Assembly: GCA_963781025.1 (NCBI GenBank)
Contig: CAWADU010000003.1
Coordinates: forward strand, 124,001 to 188,000
Reading direction: 5' to 3'
DNA: 64,000 nt
Origin: Tardibacter sp963781025
Lineage (GTDB): Bacteria > Pseudomonadota > Alphaproteobacteria > Sphingomonadales > Sphingomonadaceae
Part shown: positions 38,590-48,201 of the stretch, one piece after another
How the letters are laid out: each line of letters begins with the position of its first letter
Numbering within the stretch: position 1 is the first letter of the stretch
Made by a program: the position numbers and the translations under genes
The notes under the pieces: model-generated
Seen by the model: the letters and a program-made list of their open reading frames with translations, nothing else
The model's database searches: none
What the model was told of the DNA's origin: nothing

Positions 38590-40977
38590 TTGGAACCGAT
38601 GGACGATTTGCTGGACGATTTTCTTGAGGAAACCAACGAGAATCTCGATGCACTGACGAATGACCTGGTGGCCTGGGAGAAAAACCCTGCCGACCGTTCG
38701 TTGTTCGATGGCATTTTCCGTTTTTTCCATACCATCAAAGGCAATTCCGGCTTCCTCGAGTTCGAGCGGCTGGGCGGGTTGTCGCATGCCGCCGAAACCG
38801 CGCTGGCACGCGCCCGGGATGGCGGCGTCGTGCCCGATGGCGCGTTTGTCACAACGATCTTCGCTGCAATCGACGCTATCCGCGGCATATTGGCCAGCCT
38901 TGCCGAAACGCGCGCCGAGCCGGAAGGCAGCGACAGCGAATTGATCGGCAGACTGGAGGCCGCGGCGACTGCGGCAGTTCAGGATACCCGCGATGCCGTC
39001 ATGCAGATCAATGACCTGGCCGCAGCCGGACAGTCCGGCAACGCCGCACCCAAGGCCCAGACAGCCGCGAGTGTCCGAGTCCCGGTGGGGCTGCTCGACC
39101 GGCTCATGGGGATCGCGTCCGAACTGGTCCTTGCTCGCAACGCGCTGCTTCGGTCGGTCCGGCATGGCGACGAAATCCCGGCGAACCTGATCGACCATGT
39201 GTCGACCTGCGTGACCGACCTGCAGGACGGCATCAACCGGACGCGCATGCAGCCCATCGAGACACTGTGGACGCGGCTTCCCCGCCTTACTCGCGATTTG
39301 GCGCGGGAACTCTCGAAAGACCTTGAGTTGGTGCTCGATGGCGGCGACACCGAAATCGACCGCCAATTGCTGGAGGCGATCCGCGATCCCGTAAGCCATA
39401 TGGTTCGCAACGCGGCCGATCACGGCATCGAATGCCCCGATGTCCGCCGCAAGCTGGGCAAACCGGCCAAAGGCACTATCCGCCTGGCGGCCCGGCAATC
39501 GGGCGGACACATCTATATCGAAATGAGCGACGATGGGCGCGGCATCGATCCCGACCGGCTGCGCGCCCGCGCCATATCGATGGGGCTGATGGACGCGGCT
39601 GCGGCTGAAAACCTGTCGGATCAGGCCGCGCAATCGCTGATATTCGAACCCGGACTTTCAACTGCTGCCGCCGTCACTGCCATCTCGGGGCGCGGTGTCG
39701 GCATGGATGTCGTCCGCAGCAACCTGGAGCGCATCGGCGGATCGGTGGAGGTCCGCAGCCGCCTCGGCCATGGCACGCAATTCATCATCCGCGTCCCGCT
39801 GACGCTGACGATCGTGCCGGCGCTCATCGTCGGTGTGCGGGGGCGGTCATACGCCATCGCCCAGTCGTGCATCCGGGAGATCGTCCGCCTGAAGGATGCG
39901 TCCGCGCTCAGCCGGGTCGGCGGACGCGCCATGATCGAGTTGCGCGACACTTTGATACCCGTGATCGACATTGCCGATATGTTCGGCACGCCTGATCCCG
40001 CGCAAACCGAACGTTGGGGCGTGATCGTCGAGGCGGGCGGCATCGGTCGCGTGGCCCTGCTGGTCGACGCCGTCGCCGACCAGGAAGAAATCGTGATCAA
40101 GCCGGTATCGCCGATCCTCGGCACGTCGGGCATCTATTCGGGCGCGACTGTCCTGGGCAGTGGCGAAGCCGCCTTGGTGCTGGACCTTTTGGGGGTTGTC
40201 GCGCGAATGGGCATCTTGTCCGGCGCGGCGATCGAAGACATGAAGACACGCGGCGAAGCGGCCGACGACAATGCGTCCTGGGTCTTGTTCGAAACCGAAA
40301 CAGACGTTCTGAAGGCCGTCCCTCTGGCTCTGGTCGCCCGCATCGAAAGCCTGGACACGGCCGCCGTGTCGTTTGCCGGCGGGCGCTGGACGCTTCGCCA
40401 TGACGATCAGTTGCTGCCGCTGAATAGTCTGGATGGTGCTCCGGCAGGCAAGCTTGTGCTCGTCCTGGACGATGGTCATCGGCGTACGGCACTGCCGGTC
40501 AGCCGGGTCGTCGACATCGTCAGCCGTGCGATGAAGATCGAGCAACCGGCTGCGCTGCCGGGCATTGCCGGGCTGGCCATGGTCGAAGGCCGTTCGGTCG
40601 AAGTGGTCGATATCTGCTGGCTGATGGGCCATTCGGGGGCGCCTGCGCCGGTGGTCCAGGGCTCCATCCTCATCATAGGAAACCGGCAGTTCGCGGGTGG
40701 CCTGCTTAAGCCGTTGCTGGAAAGCGCGGGCCACGCGACGATGATTGCCGCCGATGAGGCCGAAGCCGCGGCCCTGGCCGAGCGTGGCATGAAATTCGAT
40801 TTGATCCTGGCGGACGGCGGCACCTCGCCCCCAAAGGGTTTGAGCCCGGCGACGCTTCGTTTCGGGACAGCGGCGGAAAGTGCGGTCATCGGTCAACAGA
40901 TCGATCCCTATGATCGGGCGGGTCTGCTGGATGCCGTCAACGGATCGTTGCGGCGCATGTCGGAAGGTGCGCGATGA
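38590..40977 (+). CDS. cheA: Chemotaxis histidine kinase CheA with extra CheW-like and pseudo-receiver domains
   Basis: 795-residue CheA. Domain order: Hpt (residues about 5-105, phospho-His47 in FFHTIKGNSGF), dimerisation (about 145-210), and HATPase with N box HMVRNAADHGIE (about 270) and DDGRGID. A regulatory CheW domain (about 403-535) comes next. A second CheW-like domain (about 563-688) and a receiver-like C terminus (about 690-795) follow. The receiver keeps Asp742 in LILADGG, but the acidic pair of strand 1 reads ILIIGN and no conserved Lys is evident, so it is probably not phosphorylated normally. The P2 domain seems absent. It overlaps cheW as ATGA. Confidence 0.93.
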   Translation: MEPMDDLLDDFLEETNENLDALTNDLVAWEKNPADRSLFDGIFRFFHTIKGNSGFLEFERLGGLSHAAETALARARDGGVVPDGAFVTTIFAAIDAIRGILASLAETRAEPEGSDSELIGRLEAAATAAVQDTRDAVMQINDLAAAGQSGNAAPKAQTAASVRVPVGLLDRLMGIASELVLARNALLRSVRHGDEIPANLIDHVSTCVTDLQDGINRTRMQPIETLWTRLPRLTRDLARELSKDLELVLDGGDTEIDRQLLEAIRDPVSHMVRNAADHGIECPDVRRKLGKPAKGTIRLAARQSGGHIYIEMSDDGRGIDPDRLRARAISMGLMDAAAAENLSDQAAQSLIFEPGLSTAAAVTAISGRGVGMDVVRSNLERIGGSVEVRSRLGHGTQFIIRVPLTLTIVPALIVGVRGRSYAIAQSCIREIVRLKDASALSRVGGRAMIELRDTLIPVIDIADMFGTPDPAQTERWGVIVEAGGIGRVALLVDAVADQEEIVIKPVSPILGTSGIYSGATVLGSGEAALVLDLLGVVARMGILSGAAIEDMKTRGEAADDNASWVLFETETDVLKAVPLALVARIESLDTAAVSFAGGRWTLRHDDQLLPLNSLDGAPAGKLVLVLDDGHRRTALPVSRVVDIVSRAMKIEQPAALPGIAGLAMVEGRSVEVVDICWLMGHSGAPAPVVQGSILIIGNRQFAGGLLKPLLESAGHATMIAADEAEAAALAERGMKFDLILADGGTSPPKGLSPATLRFGTAAESAVIGQQIDPYDRAGLLDAVNGSLRRMSEGAR

Positions 40978-41480
40978 GCGGGAACCGGCTCTCCTTTCTG
41001 ACGGTCAAGATCGCCGGACAGATCGTCGCCCTGGATGTGAATGCGGTGCAGGCAGTGCTGCCGATGGACGACGTCGTGCCGGTGCCGCTCGCGCCGCCCG
41101 CGGTGGTGGGCATTGCCACCAAGCGCGGCCATGTCCTGACGGTGATTGATGCGCGCGCATCAATCACGTCGACGGCGATTTTGGACACGCAGCAAAGCGT
41201 AGTCGTCCATATCAACGGATATCGCTATGCGCTTCTTGTCGATGCGATCGATGAAGTCGTCAGCGTCGACCCATCGGATATCGGGCCGCCGCCGCCCGGT
41301 ATGCAGGATGTATGGGCCAGCCTCGCGACCGGCGCGATCCGAATTGATGCGGAACGTCTGGCGCTTGTCGTCCGCCTCGAACGTTTCGTGGAAGTTACTG
41401 AAAATCAGGCTACCGGCCTTAACTACCCCCTAACCCCTGACGCGCTAGAAGTTGCGCATCGCATTCTAGGGAGCGCGTGA
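40974..41480 (+). CDS. cheW: Chemotaxis coupling protein CheW
   Basis: 168-residue CheW that links receptors to CheA. It shows the two-subdomain barrel: LSFLTVKIAGQIVALDV, PAVVGIATKRGHVLTVIDAR, VVVHINGYRYALLVDAIDEVV. It overlaps cheA at the start (ATGA) and the CheY ATG at the end (TGATG). Confidence 0.92.
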   Translation: MSGNRLSFLTVKIAGQIVALDVNAVQAVLPMDDVVPVPLAPPAVVGIATKRGHVLTVIDARASITSTAILDTQQSVVVHINGYRYALLVDAIDEVVSVDPSDIGPPPPGMQDVWASLATGAIRIDAERLALVVRLERFVEVTENQATGLNYPLTPDALEVAHRILGSA

Positions 41481-41845
41481 TGAAATCGTGTCTGGTCGTC
41501 GACGATTCGAAGGTTATCCGCAAGGTTGCGCGGCGCATTCTGGAAACCATGGACTTCTCGGTTTCCGAGGCCGGAGACGGGCAGGAGGCGCTGGTCGCTT
41601 GCCGCCAGTCGCCGCCCGACGTCGTCCTGCTGGACTGGAACATGCCGGTAATGAGCGGCATGGAGTTTCTGCGCGCCCTGTCTTCGGATGTCGGGACGAA
41701 GCGGCCCAAGATCGTGTTCTGCACGACCGAGAACGACCTTGCGCATATTCGTGCGGCGATAGACGCCGGCGCCGACGAATACATCATGAAGCCATTCGAC
41801 CGCGATATCCTCGAAACGAAGCTGTCCCAAGTCGGTTTCGCCTGA
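41480..41845 (+). CDS. cheY: Single-domain response regulator CheY
   Basis: 121-residue receiver protein with acidic pair LVVDDSK (Asp8/9), phospho-acceptor Asp52 in VLLDWNMPVMSG, Thr in FCTTEND and Lys in YIMKPFD. All activation residues are present. It sits between cheW and cheB. Confidence 0.94.
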   Translation: MKSCLVVDDSKVIRKVARRILETMDFSVSEAGDGQEALVACRQSPPDVVLLDWNMPVMSGMEFLRALSSDVGTKRPKIVFCTTENDLAHIRAAIDAGADEYIMKPFDRDILETKLSQVGFA

Positions 41846-41860
41846 ATTCCGGACAGGACC

Positions 41861-42955
41861 ATGTTTGGCCAGGCCATCGACGGACAACACGCGTTGCCGG
41901 TAGCCGATCCCATTCGCGTCGCGATCGTCGATGATTCGACCGTCGCGCGGGCGATGATCGGATGGATGGTGGAACAGGCGGGAATGCGCGTGGTGGCGAC
42001 TGCCGCCAATGGTACGGACGCCATTTCGGCGCTTGGGTCGACAGAAACCGATGTTGTTGTCCTCGACCTGGAAATGCCCCGCATGGACGGCCTGTCCGCG
42101 CTTCCCCAGATACTGAGGGCGACGAACGCGCCGGTCCTCGTCGTGTCCTCTCTCACCACGCATGGCGCCCGCTCTACAATCGAGGCGCTCAGGCTGGGCG
42201 CCGCGGATACACTGGCGAAACCGAACATCGCGGTGAGCGGGACGGGCACCCGCGTCTTTGGCGACCTGCTGATCGATAAAATTCGCACGCTGGGCAGAAG
42301 CCGGGCGCAACTGCCTGCCGCCGACATGCTGCGAGAACGGTACGAGCCGGAAACCATTGCCTTCGAATTTGCCGGTGAACTCCAGGCCATCGCCATTGCC
42401 GCCTCGACCGGCGGTCCTTCCGCGATGTTTCAGCTTTTCAGCGGTCTCGCCGCGCTTCCCGATATCCCGATCCTCGTGACGCAACACCTGCCCGAACCGT
42501 TTGTGCCGGTACTGGCAGAGCATCTCTCGCGCTACGCCCGCCGACCGGCGATGGTCGTTATGAACGGCCAGAGCCTGCTGCCGGGAACGATACATCTTGC
42601 GCCGGGGACCGCCCACCTAGGGCTGGATTGCCGCCACGGCTCGATTTTTGTCCGCCTGGAAGACGGGCCGGCCCCCAGCGGATGCAGACCGTCTGCCGAT
42701 CCCATGTTTGAAGCCGTCGCGAGGCATTATGGGAATGGCGCGCTTGCCGTGGTCCTGTCGGGCATGGGTCGCGATGGCGCCGAAGGCGCGCGGAAAATCC
42801 GCGAGGCAGGCGGGGCGGTCATTGCCCAGGATATGCAATCGTCGGTCGTGTGGGGCATGCCGGGCGTCGTCTGCAAGCAGGGTATAGCAAATGTCAGCCG
42901 CCCGCCCGCCGCGATAGCCGCGCTGATCAATTCGATTGGAATCGCAACAGCATGA
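41861..42955 (+). CDS. cheB: Chemotaxis response regulator protein-glutamate methylesterase CheB
   Basis: 364-residue receiver plus methylesterase that demethylates or deamidates receptors. The receiver has VDDST and Asp69 in VLDLEMPRMDG. The esterase has Ser182 in AASTGGPSA, His209 in VTQHLPEPF and Asp305 in SGMGRDG. Linker about 130-170. The stop overlaps the cheR start (ATGA). Confidence 0.95.
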   Translation: MFGQAIDGQHALPVADPIRVAIVDDSTVARAMIGWMVEQAGMRVVATAANGTDAISALGSTETDVVVLDLEMPRMDGLSALPQILRATNAPVLVVSSLTTHGARSTIEALRLGAADTLAKPNIAVSGTGTRVFGDLLIDKIRTLGRSRAQLPAADMLRERYEPETIAFEFAGELQAIAIAASTGGPSAMFQLFSGLAALPDIPILVTQHLPEPFVPVLAEHLSRYARRPAMVVMNGQSLLPGTIHLAPGTAHLGLDCRHGSIFVRLEDGPAPSGCRPSADPMFEAVARHYGNGALAVVLSGMGRDGAEGARKIREAGGAVIAQDMQSSVVWGMPGVVCKQGIANVSRPPAAIAALINSIGIATA

Positions 42956-43818
42956 GCGTGAGCGATACGTCGGCCGAGATATTGTCGGCTTTGCTGTTGA
43001 GGCGTGCCGGTCATCCGCTTTCAAGCGACCGGCAATACCGCATCGAAACGGCCTTGGGGCCGGTTCTGCGGTCGCGCGGCTTTGGCAGCATCGATTCGCT
43101 CGTCGTCGCGATGGCGAGCGAGCCAGATGATCAGCTTGAAACTGAAATTGTCGAAGCGCTGCTCAATAACGAAACCTATTTCTTCCGCGACCGGACGCCT
43201 TTTGAACTGATCGGCAACTATCTGCAGGACAGGGTGGCGCAAGTGCGCACGAACCGGCGCATCAGCATCTGGTGCGCCGGCGTTTCGACCGGGCAGGAAG
43301 CCTATTCGCTGGCCATGTTGTTCGAAGATCAGGCGCAGAAGTGGCGGGGATGGCATATCCACATCCTTGGCACGGACGTTTCCGCGCTGGCGATCAAACG
43401 CGCCCACGCCGGGCTGTATACGCAGTTCGAGGTGCAGCGAGGCCTGCCGACGCGACAACTGGTCAGCCATTTTGAAAAAAGCGGGGCGAACTGGCAGATA
43501 TCGGCTGCCTTGCGCGCGCAAGTCCAATTCCTGTGCCAGGACGTCACGCGTGATCAGGCTGCCACATTGCCAGCCCATGACATCATCCTGTGCCGCAATC
43601 TTCTCTTGTATCTTCCTCCGGAGACGCGTCGCGAGGTGTTTTCGCGGCTGAGGGCCGCGCTTGCGCCCGACGGCGTTCTGGTGCTGGGCGCGGCGGAAAC
43701 GATCCTGGGCCAGACCGACGTCTTCGAACCCGACACCGGATATCGGGGTCTCTACCGGGCGAAGACACCGGCCGCCGTGACACCGTCCCGTTGTTCCGGA
43801 CCTGGAATTATCGCATAA
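42952..43818 (+). CDS. cheR: Chemotaxis protein methyltransferase CheR
   Basis: 288-residue SAM-dependent enzyme methylating receptor glutamates. An N-terminal helical domain is followed by the methyltransferase fold with SIWCAGVSTGQEAYSLAM, the RNLLLYL motif and a final TGYRGLYR. NNETYFFRD is the CheR hallmark. No receptor (MCP) gene is visible anywhere in the window, so the receptors that this set serves are encoded elsewhere. Confidence 0.94.
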   Translation: MSVSDTSAEILSALLLRRAGHPLSSDRQYRIETALGPVLRSRGFGSIDSLVVAMASEPDDQLETEIVEALLNNETYFFRDRTPFELIGNYLQDRVAQVRTNRRISIWCAGVSTGQEAYSLAMLFEDQAQKWRGWHIHILGTDVSALAIKRAHAGLYTQFEVQRGLPTRQLVSHFEKSGANWQISAALRAQVQFLCQDVTRDQAATLPAHDIILCRNLLLYLPPETRREVFSRLRAALAPDGVLVLGAAETILGQTDVFEPDTGYRGLYRAKTPAAVTPSRCSGPGIIA

Positions 43819-43916
43819 TAATGCAGGCTGACGGCGGCATGGCCGTCGGTTATGTCCCGATCATGGGCGCTGACCAACATCACGGCAGAGAAGTAACACC
43901 GGTTCACGCGGAGCCG

Positions 43917-44780
43917 ATGTCAGCCAGCCATCTGGCGGTCGCGGTTCTCGTGAACCTGATGTGGGGCCTGAACATCATCGCGTCGAAGATCGCCATCGAT
44001 CATCTGCAGCCGTTGACGGCCGGCGCCCTGCGCATGACGGCCGTGCTTGCGATCACCTTTCCGTGGCTGCGCATCATGCCCGGCCGGATGAAATGGCTCG
44101 CGCTTGTCGGGCTGCTGAATGGCCTGCTCTTCATCGTGGCGATTAACACGTCGCTGAAGGTGGCGGACAATGTCGGCGCGCTGGCCGTGGCCAGTCAGCT
44201 TGGCGTGCCGATCAGCCTCATCCTGGGCGTCATTCTATTCAAGGAACGGATCGCCATCACCAGGATCTTGGCCATCGTCATCGCCTTTGCCGGTGTCGCG
44301 GTATTGGGCTTTGATCCTGCCATCGCCCATGAACGGGTGGGTTTGTTGCTGACGATCCTTGCGTGCTGCTTCTGGTCGCTATCCACGCTTATGTTCCGAA
44401 AGCTGATCGGTGTCCCGGTCCTGACGACCTATGCCTGGATTTCAGCCTTTTCGGCCCTGCCGCTGCTGGCGCTGGCGTTGGTGGTGGAACCGGACTCGGT
44501 CTGGTCGACGGGCGTGATATCCACGCAAGCCCTTCTCGCAATCCTGTTCAGTGCACTCGGCTCCACCGTGATCGGCCAGGGCGGCATGGCATGGCTGCTT
44601 CAGCGGCACCCGGTTTCGACGGTTGCGCCGATGACGCTTGCGGCACCCCTTATCGCGACGGTCAGCTCGGTCATATGGTTTCATACGCACGTCACCACGC
44701 AAATGTGGGTCGGCGGATTGATGACGCTCGTCGGTGTTGCGATTATCACCATCCGGACCGCCCGGGCGACGCGACACTGA
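43917..44780 (+). CDS. EamA/DMT superfamily transporter
   Basis: 287-residue membrane protein with about ten hydrophobic helices arranged as two EamA repeats (NLMWGLNIIASKIAID; LLLTILACCFWSLSTLMFRK), typical of drug/metabolite exporters. ATG 43917 has GGAG 3 nt upstream and gives the normal family start; the frame is open further upstream to 43821, just past cheR. Substrate unknown. It ends 11 nt before the AmpD-like gene. Confidence 0.87.
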   Translation: MSASHLAVAVLVNLMWGLNIIASKIAIDHLQPLTAGALRMTAVLAITFPWLRIMPGRMKWLALVGLLNGLLFIVAINTSLKVADNVGALAVASQLGVPISLILGVILFKERIAITRILAIVIAFAGVAVLGFDPAIAHERVGLLLTILACCFWSLSTLMFRKLIGVPVLTTYAWISAFSALPLLALALVVEPDSVWSTGVISTQALLAILFSALGSTVIGQGGMAWLLQRHPVSTVAPMTLAAPLIATVSSVIWFHTHVTTQMWVGGLMTLVGVAIITIRTARATRH

Positions 44781-44791
44781 AAGGAATATCG

Positions 44792-45475
44792 ATGATCGAT
44801 TGTCCTTCGCCGAATTTCGATGAGCGCCGGCTGCCGGTCAGCCTGATCGTTCTGCACTACACCGGAATGGCGGACGCGGCATCGGCCATCGCGCGGCTGA
44901 CCGACCCCGAGGCGAAGGTTTCCGCACACTATCTGGTTGCCGAGGACGGCGAGATCCTGCGCATGGTCAATGAGGGGAAGCGCGCCTGGCATGCGGGGAT
45001 GTCATCATGGCGGGGTATTACCGACGTCAATTCCGCCAGCGTTGGCATAGAGATCGTCAATCCGGGGCACGAGTTCGGATACAGGCCGTTCACGGACGCG
45101 CAGATGGAAGCGCTGGTGCCGTTGGTGAAGGGCATTGTCGATCGTTACGGCATCGCACCTGCCAATGTCGTCGGCCATTCGGACGTCGCCCCCCGGCGCA
45201 AGCTCGATCCCGGCGAGCTGTTCGATTGGGAACTGCTGGCGCGGTACGGACTTGCGTTGCACCGGCCAAAGGCGAAGGCGGACCCCCGCTGGACCGATGG
45301 CGGCATGCTGCTCGCGCTCGAGCGGTTCGGCTATGACGTGTCGGATGGCGCGGCGGCGTTGCGCGCTTTCCAGCGGCGATTTCGGCCGGGCAGGATCGAC
45401 GGCGTCGCCGATGGCGAGACGCGTGCGATTTTGCTCGCTCTCCTCTTGGAGCGAGAGCAAAGCGCGGCTACATAG
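44792..45475 (+). CDS. N-acetylmuramoyl-L-alanine amidase, AmpD/Amidase_2 type
   Basis: 227-residue Amidase_2 protein. Zinc-site residues are visible in LIVLHYTGM (His), VVGHSDVAP (His, Asp) and SVGIEIVNPG; a Lys/Asp pair in RKLDPG fits the AmpD active site. A C-terminal peptidoglycan-binding-like part (FGYDVSDGAAALRAFQRRFRPGRIDG, key part RAFQRRFRP) follows. No signal peptide, so a cytoplasmic anhydro-muropeptide recycling role like AmpD is likely. A strong AAGGA SD precedes ATG 44792. rnpB begins 7 nt after the stop. Confidence 0.92.
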   Translation: MIDCPSPNFDERRLPVSLIVLHYTGMADAASAIARLTDPEAKVSAHYLVAEDGEILRMVNEGKRAWHAGMSSWRGITDVNSASVGIEIVNPGHEFGYRPFTDAQMEALVPLVKGIVDRYGIAPANVVGHSDVAPRRKLDPGELFDWELLARYGLALHRPKAKADPRWTDGGMLLALERFGYDVSDGAAALRAFQRRFRPGRIDGVADGETRAILLALLLEREQSAAT

Positions 45476-45481
45476 GGGTCA

Positions 45482-45869
<388 letters not shown>

Positions 45870-45997
45870 ATGTTTCCAACCCCGCCAAAACAGTTCTCGC
45901 GGCGGTGGCACCAGATGTTGCCAGTTTTTTGAGTGAATGCAGTTACCTGATGCAAAACCGGTTCCCACTTTTCCGCAAAATGCTTTAGTCAGCGCCT

Positions 45998-46651
45998 GTG
46001 GAAACGCTCAGCCGTAATGAACACATCGATGCATTGGTGCTCGCCCTTGTCGCGGGCTGTGTCGATTCCGTCGCCTTTCTTCAGCTTGGCGGTTTCTACG
46101 TGTCGTTCATGAGCGGCAATTCCACACGGCTGGGCGTAGGGCTGGGCAGTGGTTCCTGGCGCGAGGCCGGACTGGCCGCCGGGCTGATCGCTACTTTTGT
46201 CGGCGGGGTCGCCCTTGGCAGCATCCTGGGCCAGCGCCGGGGTTCGGGGCGACGGGCCGCGCTGCTGATCGTCGAAAGCATCCTGCTGGGCGTGGCGGGC
46301 GCCTGCCACTATGCCGGCCATCCGGCGGGCGCGACGGTGCCGATGGTGCTCGCCATGGGGGTGGCCAATGCGGTGTTCGAGCGCGGCGGCGATGTCCGCT
46401 TTGGCGTCACCTATATGACGGGCGCGCTGGTGCGGGTCGGGCAGCGGATCGCCGCGATCGCCAATGGCGGATCGCGCGACGCCTGGAAGCCTTATGCGTC
46501 GCTCTGGCTGGCGTTGGTGTTCGGGGCGTCGATCGGCGCTTATTTCTATCCCCTGGCCGGTGGCCAGATCCTGTGGGGGCCGGCCGCGCTGCTGTTGTTG
46601 TTGGCCGTGACGTCGCGGCGGCATCTGCCAGAGCCCTCGCCGTGGAGGTGA
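45998..46651 (+). CDS. DUF1275 (YoaK-like) membrane protein
   Basis: 217-residue protein with six or seven hydrophobic segments and the family pattern AGCVDSVAFLQLGGFYVSFMSGNSTRLG. Function unknown. Start is GTG 45998; no in-frame ATG exists before the core. It lies about 130 bp after rnpB. Confidence 0.88.
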   Translation: METLSRNEHIDALVLALVAGCVDSVAFLQLGGFYVSFMSGNSTRLGVGLGSGSWREAGLAAGLIATFVGGVALGSILGQRRGSGRRAALLIVESILLGVAGACHYAGHPAGATVPMVLAMGVANAVFERGGDVRFGVTYMTGALVRVGQRIAAIANGGSRDAWKPYASLWLALVFGASIGAYFYPLAGGQILWGPAALLLLLAVTSRRHLPEPSPWR

Positions 46652-46681
46652 TCAGCAGGTAAGGCGCTCAGGCAGCGGCCT

Positions 46682-47668
46682 TCACCGTTCGCGGTGGGGG
46701 ATGGGCAGGGCGATGTGATAGGATACGCCATCCGCATTCCACCGGCTTTCCACGGTGCCCCGCAACTGCTGGCGGATGATGCGTTCAAGCACTGTCAGCC
46801 CGAACCCGCGGGTTCCAGGGGCGGTGATGCCGTCCAGACCTTCCTCCCGCCATTCGATGCTTAGCCGGTCCTCGCCCGCCATTTGCCATTCGACGTACAG
46901 CTTACCGTGGTCGCAGCCCAACGCGCCAAACCGCTCGGCATTGGCGACAAGCTCGTTGAACAACAGGGCCATGGGCTGACCAAAGCTGGGGTCGATGTGG
47001 ACGGCTTCGCCCGAAATGTCGATACAGCCCTTGTCACCTTCCCGTGCGGACAACTCGCTGTTGATGAGGGCGCGAAGATCAGCGCCTTCCCACACCGCGT
47101 CGGCAAGCATCGCATGGGCGCGGGTCAGCGCCGCGATACGGCTCTCGACGGCAAGTTTGTACTGTTCAATCGTTGCGGCGGACGAGAGTTTCACTACGGC
47201 CTGCGCGACGGCAAGGGCGTTCTTCGCGCGATGGTCGACCTCTCGCATCAGGCGAATATGGCGGTCCTCGATTTCCTTCTGTTCGGTGACGTCCGTATTG
47301 GTGCCGAACCAGCGTATCACGTTGCCCGCGAGGTCATGAACCGGCAGTGCGCGGCTCAAAAACCAGCGCCACTCGCCATCGTGGCGGCGAAGCGGGAATA
47401 TGTCTTCCCACGGCTCCCCGGACTGAAGACTGGCGTAAAACCCCTCAGCCACGCGCTGAAGGTGATCCGGGTGATGGACGATCACCCAACCCGAACCGCG
47501 AACGTCATCAAGCGTCGTGCCCGTGTATTCGTACCAGCGCCTGTTGTACCAGAAAATATGGCCGTCAGGCCGCGCCATCCACGCAAGCTGCGGGATGTGA
47601 TTGGCGAGGGTATGGAAATCCAACTCGAGGCCTGAATAGTTTTCAGGCAGATTTGTCGGTGGACTCAC
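46682..47668 (-). CDS. PAS-domain HWE histidine kinase
   Basis: 328-residue soluble sensor kinase. An N-terminal PAS domain (about residues 18-130, with WYEYTG and FGTNTDVTEQKE) is followed by the HWE-type phosphoacceptor EVDHRAKNALAVAQA and the ATP domain with NELVANAERFGAL and the diagnostic WREEG. The HWE family is abundant in sphingomonads, often in light or general-stress signalling. No response regulator is adjacent. Start GTG 47668 has GAGG about 10 nt upstream. Confidence 0.9.
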   Translation of the reverse strand: MSPPTNLPENYSGLELDFHTLANHIPQLAWMARPDGHIFWYNRRWYEYTGTTLDDVRGSGWVIVHHPDHLQRVAEGFYASLQSGEPWEDIFPLRRHDGEWRWFLSRALPVHDLAGNVIRWFGTNTDVTEQKEIEDRHIRLMREVDHRAKNALAVAQAVVKLSSAATIEQYKLAVESRIAALTRAHAMLADAVWEGADLRALINSELSAREGDKGCIDISGEAVHIDPSFGQPMALLFNELVANAERFGALGCDHGKLYVEWQMAGEDRLSIEWREEGLDGITAPGTRGFGLTVLERIIRQQLRGTVESRWNADGVSYHIALPIPHRER

Positions 47669-47737
47669 TAGGCGACGACCTCAAGGCACGCTGAAAAGAA
47701 TGGGTGAGTTGTATAAACGCGCGAGTGGCGGGAATGT

Positions 47738-48196
47738 TCATTTGGCAGGGCGCTGAACAGGCTCCACTTTCAATCTCGTGCCTTCCACGCCCATGATTCT
47801 TACCCGTTCGCCCGCCGCGGCGTCGGGCCCAGAGGCGGCCCAAGGACTGTCGCCGATCTGCACACGGCCGGTTCCACCGGTGATCGGTTCAACCACCGTT
47901 CCGATTTCTCCGATCAGGCGGGCGCCACGATTGTTCAGCATGGGATCGCTCGACACCGTGGGGTTTCGGCGCACGATCGTCCGGCCCACATAGACGGAAC
48001 CGAACGCCAGGACGGCGAAAATCACCATCTGAACCCCGACGAACGCGGTCGCACCGGGCATCAGCCATGTCAGGAAACCGGTCAACCCTGCGGCGGCGGC
48101 CAGCCAGATCAGGAAAATGCCGGGCGCCACGATTTCGGCGATCGCGAGCCCTACGGCGATGACCAACCACCACCAATGTGCTTCAAGCTCGGGCAT
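47738..48196 (-). CDS. NfeD-like membrane protein
   Basis: 152-residue short NfeD: two or three N-terminal membrane segments then a C-terminal OB-fold domain (IGEIGTVVEPITGGTGRVQIGDSPWAA region, quoted in part). NfeD partners with SPFH/stomatin proteins; here it follows the SPFH gene by 5 nt on the same strand, the classic pairing. Confidence 0.9.
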   Translation of the reverse strand: MPELEAHWWWLVIAVGLAIAEIVAPGIFLIWLAAAAGLTGFLTWLMPGATAFVGVQMVIFAVLAFGSVYVGRTIVRRNPTVSSDPMLNNRGARLIGEIGTVVEPITGGTGRVQIGDSPWAASGPDAAAGERVRIMGVEGTRLKVEPVQRPAK

Positions 48197-48201
48197 TGCG
48201 G

